64,000 nt of DNA from positions 6,749,014-6,813,013 of the forward strand of contig NZ_CP025096.1 of the NCBI RefSeq assembly GCF_002831565.1, given 5' to 3'. The notes under the pieces are model-generated. The model saw nothing but the letters and a program-made list of their open reading frames with translations. It did no database searches and was not told where the DNA came from. The position numbers and the translations under genes were made by a program. This document shows positions 61,001 through 64,000 of this stretch, in pieces; within the stretch, counting starts at the first letter, position 1; every line of letters starts with the position of its first letter. Source of the stretch: Spirosoma pollinicola. Its GTDB lineage: Bacteria; Bacteroidota; Bacteroidia; Cytophagales; Spirosomataceae.

Positions 61001-62272
61001 TCGACAGCTAATCAGATCGACCCGTGAAAAAGGCGGGTCTTTAAAGATATTGTGCGGAGTAAAGATGCACATATCCCGAACGGTCTTCGCAATACGAAAC
61101 ACACCATCAATCTTCGTAAAAAAACGCTGCAACCGATCCGGCGATACCGTGGCGACTTCACTGGGGGTATAGGTACCCTGCCTGGCCCGGTTAATGGCAA
61201 TTTCGCTGAGGTCGGTAGCAAAAATCTGAATGGCCATCTTCATACCCAGTTCATCGAGCACTTCCAGCAATAGCATAGCCAGCGAGTAAGCCTCCTGCCC
61301 TGTTGAGCAACCGGGAACCCAGATACGCAGGCGATGATCGCTTTCTTTTTGCCGGATAAGTTGCGGAAAGATGGTCTTTTTCAGAAACAACATTGTTTCC
61401 GGATCGCGAAAAAAACTGGTTATGTTGATCAGCAGATCATTGTAAAGTAAGATGGCTTCTGTATCGTTCTGCTGTAGATAGTTTGCATAGGCGTGCATCG
61501 TATCCAGCTTATAAAGGACCATGCGCCGGATAATTCGCCGACGAATGGTAGCCATATTATAGTGACTAAAGTCGACCCCAATGGTTTTTTTCAGCCATTG
61601 AATAATGGTTTGAAGGTCATTGGCTTTCATCTCGACAAGCTCGGTTTGTTGGAAGAGGGCAGGTTGCTGACTCAGTCGTTCCAGTTCGGCGGCTATGTCG
61701 GCGGGCGACAACACCCTGTCAACAACGCCTTCGACAATAGCTGCCTGGGGCATAGTGAGGTATTTGGCCGACCCATCCTGCGCAAAAGTTATTCCACCGG
61801 CTACTTTAATGGCTTTCAGACCCTGGGTACCGTCGTTGGCCAGACCCGACAATATAACACCGACAGAACCCTCTTTTTGCCGTTCGGCCAGCGAGGTAAA
61901 AAACTGATCGACAGGCAGGTACTCATTAGTCAGGATTTTGGCATTTGCTTTGGTCTGCCGCCTGCGGGGCATGCGGGTTAATACCCCGTCCACAATTTCC
62001 ATAGGTATATCGGGTGGAATGATATACACATGGTCAGGTTCGACTGCCATCAGATGATTGGCCTCCAGAACGGGCATTGGCGTCGCCTGACTCAGCGTAA
62101 CTACCAGCTTGGGTTCTGACGATGGATGTGCGTGTTCGATATAGGCATAGGCCAGCCCTGTGGTTGGCGAAAGGTTGCTTAGCAAGTCAACAAACGCTTC
62201 TCGTCCACCTGCCGATGCACCAATGGCGACAACCGGAACATGAGATACTATAGGTGGGCATTTACTAGTCAT
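58091..62272 (-). CDS. CheB-CheR-PAS histidine kinase fusion protein
   Basis: 1393 residues, cytoplasmic. CheB methylesterase (1-190): GASAGGREAF with Ser 20, candidate His 47, and GLANDGTQ. CheR methyltransferase (about 200-470): IWVPGCSTGQEAYSLAMLLL. A coiled coil of NEEL-type repeats (about 670-730) leads to three PAS domains (about 740-860, 880-1000, 1030-1150). The kinase has His 1172 in TTSHDLRGSFGVI and G box GEGIGLSIVKQL near 1357. No receiver domain is present. Family knowledge: such fusions replace adaptation enzymes and sense signals in non-chemotactic Bacteroidota. It is divergent from a separate CheB gene. Confidence 0.92.
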   Translation of the reverse strand: MTSKCPPIVSHVPVVAIGASAGGREAFVDLLSNLSPTTGLAYAYIEHAHPSSEPKLVVTLSQATPMPVLEANHLMAVEPDHVYIIPPDIPMEIVDGVLTRMPRRRQTKANAKILTNEYLPVDQFFTSLAERQKEGSVGVILSGLANDGTQGLKAIKVAGGITFAQDGSAKYLTMPQAAIVEGVVDRVLSPADIAAELERLSQQPALFQQTELVEMKANDLQTIIQWLKKTIGVDFSHYNMATIRRRIIRRMVLYKLDTMHAYANYLQQNDTEAILLYNDLLINITSFFRDPETMLFLKKTIFPQLIRQKESDHRLRIWVPGCSTGQEAYSLAMLLLEVLDELGMKMAIQIFATDLSEIAINRARQGTYTPSEVATVSPDRLQRFFTKIDGVFRIAKTVRDMCIFTPHNIFKDPPFSRVDLISCRNLLIHLNTVLQRNALIMFHYALNANGYLLLGKSETVSASVSLFTPADKLHKVFNRKDELAIEVISQAVVDRSDGQSAARLLDIKSEGSSNYPLNKARKPVTDLDKVVDQVLLNHYVPASVVVDQELDILQFRGETSLFLEHASGKASLNLLTMARPALSFEIRNSVQKARKSGQSVHRSGLEIEVSGRKHLVAIDVVPLTDGAAGRLFLILFQELDKTTIPESGLEKGQPSRTHQLENELAIMREEMHAFIEEHEIANEELQLGNEEIVSSNEELQSINEELETCKEEIESTNEKLQTINYELQVRNDQLTEAYMYAEAIFSTIREATLVLDKNLRVKSANQTFYQLFRLSESATVGKMIYEIGNHQWDIPQLRELLEEVTQKNAFMQGFEVKHHFADAGEKVMLIHARRVIHQQRQEAILLVIEDITEHRKVQQLLEERQIRFHDIIDNVPALIWVAGADGRYNFFNKVWLDYTGRSAEGKDIQDWTQGIHPEDRAGYIAAYITSFNGRFPYQAEYRLKRSDGEYRWMMENARPTFSPEGTFTGYIGTCAEVHVQKSLNQKLDNRVQERTAELTLANEKLAQTNNDLRNSADNLQAVLDTSPASVGLFKALKTAQGEVIDFSVVVCNQKFAQLVQEPIRQVAGKRATDLAATLWQEKTLPQLRQVYETGKSAYREQQEVAGRQDQWIGMYITRQDDGIMLTGVDITPLKQAEYQQSHWLQELERSQQAMQDLEQMRRYVRERGEFLRTTSHDLRGSFGVIQGAAALLNLMDTEEEREQMLSMLNRNLSQVIGLLTQLMDYSRLEAGQEQVFNQPFDVAELLRELSASLQPMAHERGLWLHINGPDSLPAKDDIVKVRRIAQNLVLNALTYTKAGGVTIGWSTGKGKKGWQFSVQDTGSGLPERSVRQLLDKHRQAETIPDNQQEQENYTDSGSGEGIGLSIVKQLSNLLNATLQVESTDAGTLIEVLF

Positions 62273-62295
62273 CCGAGTGTGGTTTTACTATAAAC

Positions 62296-62303
62296 CAAAT
62301 GTA
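62296..62303 (-). promoter_or_regulatory. -7 promoter element of the CheB-CheR-kinase gene
   Basis: On the minus strand TACATTTG fits TAnnTTTG; the predicted RNA start is about 17 bases before the ATG at 62272. I found no clear -33 element at the expected distance. Confidence 0.4.
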
Positions 62304-62449
62304 TCTTTCGTTGTTGACTGCCATATATCTGTGCAGTTATTATCTATCCAGACGAATTAGTTCATGTAGTTGCAAACGAAACTTAAGTATATCAAAAAAT
62401 AAAAAGAATACCTAACCAATAAGTAAGTAATGGTTTACACAGCAAATCT

Positions 62450-63484
62450 ATGGCAAGACGGGATATAGTCGTAATCGGTGCATCGGCAGGGGGTGTACTG
62501 GCACTTAAAGAGTTAGTCGCTGCATTACCGGCTACTTTCAACGCACCTATTTTTGTTGTGCAGCATGTGGCCCCCTATGCAACCAGCATGTTGCCCGAAA
62601 TTCTCTCTCACGCAGGACCGCTCAAGGCCGTACACCCGGCTGATGGCGTCCCAATTCGGGCCGGGTATATTTACATAGCCCCGCCCGATCATCATCTACT
62701 GGTTGAAAGCGACCGGGTATTAGTAAAAAAAGGGCCAAAAGAAAACCGGTTTCGCCCTTCCATCGACGCCCTGCTTCGCTCTGCAGCCTATACTTTTGGC
62801 CAACGAGTTATTGGGGTAATATTAACGGGTCTGCTCGATGATGGAACATCGGGTATGTGGTCAATAAAACGATTGGGGGGTGTTGGTATCGTTCAGCAAC
62901 CCGACGATGCACAGTATCCAAGTATGCCTTCCAGCGTACTCGAATACGTTGACGTTGAGCATATTGTGCCTCTGGCCGAATTAGCTGACCTGCTGTGCCG
63001 TTTAACAACGGAAGACGATGCGTCTACGTCTCAACAACTCTCCCTCGATGAGCAGGAGAGGTTGGCAACCGAAGTTAAAATTGCAGCTCAAAAAAATGCC
63101 TTCGAGATGGGAATCCTAGACATGGGTGATCTTACACCCCTCACCTGCCCAGAGTGCAGTGGCGCACTTGTGCGCTTTAATGAAGGTAAACTGGTTCGCT
63201 ATCGATGCCATACCGGGCATGCCTATACGGCAGGTGCGCTGCTGTCGGAAGTGGATAAATCGGTTGAAGACAACCTCTGGAAATCAATTCGCGCCATTGA
63301 AGAAGCCATCATACTACTCGAAGAATCGGGCAAGGCACTAGCGCAGGGTGGAGACGAATCGGCAGCCGAGAAATTCTTCAGCAAGGCCAGAGAAAACCGC
63401 AACCGGGCCAGTATGCTGCATAAGTTCATTTTTCAGCAGGACCCACTGCTTCAGGAAAACAGTGTACCTACCTTTCAATCGTGA
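62450..63484 (+). CDS. CheB-type methylesterase with C-terminal zinc ribbon
   Basis: 344 residues, no receiver domain. Methylesterase: GASAGGVLALK with Ser 12, His 39 in FVVQHVAPYA, and Asp 130 or 131 in GLLDDGTSGM. The C-terminal part has a Cys/His ribbon: C-P-E-C-S-G and R-C-H-T-G-H, then a helical end (VEDNLWKSIRAIEEAIILLE). Such receiver-free CheB proteins are common next to CheB-CheR fusions in Bacteroidota. Its likely partner is the divergent fusion gene. Confidence 0.88.
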   Translation: MARRDIVVIGASAGGVLALKELVAALPATFNAPIFVVQHVAPYATSMLPEILSHAGPLKAVHPADGVPIRAGYIYIAPPDHHLLVESDRVLVKKGPKENRFRPSIDALLRSAAYTFGQRVIGVILTGLLDDGTSGMWSIKRLGGVGIVQQPDDAQYPSMPSSVLEYVDVEHIVPLAELADLLCRLTTEDDASTSQQLSLDEQERLATEVKIAAQKNAFEMGILDMGDLTPLTCPECSGALVRFNEGKLVRYRCHTGHAYTAGALLSEVDKSVEDNLWKSIRAIEEAIILLEESGKALAQGGDESAAEKFFSKARENRNRASMLHKFIFQQDPLLQENSVPTFQS

Positions 63485-63644
63485 GCAGCTAGACCACTGC
63501 CTCACTATTGACATAAAGGTAGTAGCAGGGCACCAATAGATATGGATTAACCATAAGCCAGGTAGCAGCAAAATGCGTTTTATTTGGGCAATAACAACAT
63601 TAACCTAATGAAATTGACGGTATTCGGTTTTTATCCTAATTTTA

Positions 63645-63660
63645 TAGCCTCCCAAGGCTA
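63645..63660 (+). other. short hairpin upstream of the amidohydrolase
   Basis: Arms TAGCCT (63645-63650) and AGGCTA (63655-63660), loop CCCA, 24 bases before the ATG at 63684. No T-run follows, so it is not a simple terminator; it may be a leader structure or chance. Confidence 0.3.
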
Positions 63661-63683
63661 ATTATACGAATACAACGTCACTC

Positions 63684-64000
63684 ATGAGAACTCATTACCT
63701 CGCCGTAGCCCTGTTGCTACCCATGCTGGCATTTGCACAGCCAAAGCCAAAAAAATCCGCTCCCACTGCCGTCGACAAAGACAAGCAGATGATCCTTGCC
63801 GATCTGGACAAGCGGTCGCCCGAGTATGCCGGTATCTCCAAACAAATCTGGGACTTTGCTGAACTTGGCTATCAGGAAGAGAAAAGTTCGGCCCTACTGG
63901 AAGAACAATTGAAGAAAGAAGGCTTCGATGTTCAGACAGGGGTAGCTGGTATTCCTACGGCTTTCGTAGCTACCTATGGATCGGGCAAACCCGTTATCGG
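63684..64000 (+). CDS. M20 family amidohydrolase (AbgB-like), 3' end outside window
   Basis: The visible first 105 residues have a signal peptide (MRTHYLAVALLLPMLAFAQP), then KQIWDFAELGYQEEKSSALL and LEEQLKKEGFDVQTGVAGIP, then FVATYGSGKPVIG. This is the start of an M20D peptidase, the family that includes the p-aminobenzoyl-glutamate hydrolase subunit AbgB. Metal ligands lie in the missing part. It is exported, unlike AbgB, so it probably cleaves amides in the periplasm. Confidence 0.82.
   Translation, partial: MRTHYLAVALLLPMLAFAQPKPKKSAPTAVDKDKQMILADLDKRSPEYAGISKQIWDFAELGYQEEKSSALLEEQLKKEGFDVQTGVAGIPTAFVATYGSGKPVI

Overview
The window looks like a chromosomal segment of a Bacteroidota bacterium of the order Cytophagales, most like Spirosoma and its relatives. 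The evidence is Bacteroidetes-type conjugation genes (TraN, TraO, TraQ), a protein with a type IX secretion sorting domain, promoters of the TAnnTTTG type, many lipoproteins, and an arsenosugar biosynthesis gene set. I found no tRNA, rRNA or CRISPR array.

Layout. (1) 1-9.35 kb, rightward: a sulfur-oxidation neighbourhood. It holds the end of a thiosulfate-dehydrogenase-like cytochrome c, a DsrE-like protein, an orphan solute-binding protein, two lipoproteins (one a beta-propeller), a LysR regulator, a YeiH-family exporter and a two-subunit sulfite dehydrogenase. (2) 9.4-17 kb: three DUF305 proteins, a nuclease-like gene broken by one stop codon, a CHRD lipoprotein, a metallo-beta-lactamase-fold hydrolase, and a breakpoint where a YeeE/YedE gene and an efflux outer-membrane gene both lost their 5' ends. 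(3) 16.9-28.6 kb: an arsenosugar locus (two glycosyltransferases, purine nucleoside phosphorylase, radical-SAM ArsS, a peroxidase-like protein and a flavin disulfide oxidoreductase), interleaved with GH43 and GH1 glycosidases, an SDR dehydrogenase, an HMG-CoA reductase with an extra N-terminal domain, a possible two-gene toxin-antitoxin pair and a sterol-desaturase-family hydroxylase. (4) 28.76-30.17 kb: an apparently complete IS3-family element with a -1 frameshift site. (5) 30.5-44.4 kb: a fragment of a conjugative element. A 1686-residue methyltransferase-helicase reads rightward; a leftward block carries TraN-TraO-TraQ, then a VirD4-like protein, a zinc-ribbon/ClpP-like protein, a VirB4-like protein and small membrane or zinc-ribbon proteins. 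IS1 and IS3 debris cuts its right side. (6) 44.6-48.4 kb: a very AT-rich T9SS beta-helix protein and small orphan genes. (7) 48.5-64 kb: a PAS histidine kinase and response regulator, a type I secretion operon with a TetR regulator and a clear operator, an SDR gene, a MITE-like inverted repeat, a giant CheB-CheR-PAS-kinase fusion, a CheB protein, and the start of an M20 amidohydrolase.

How it works together. Region 1 probably oxidises sulfite or thiosulfate in the periplasm and exports sulfite or sulfate under LysR control. Region 3 probably turns methylated arsenic into arsenosugars. The most unusual part is region 5: both conjugation-ATPase relatives have altered nucleotide-binding motifs, yet the ClpP-like protein between them keeps a plausible Ser-His-Asp triad. 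This may be an undescribed module built from conjugation parts.
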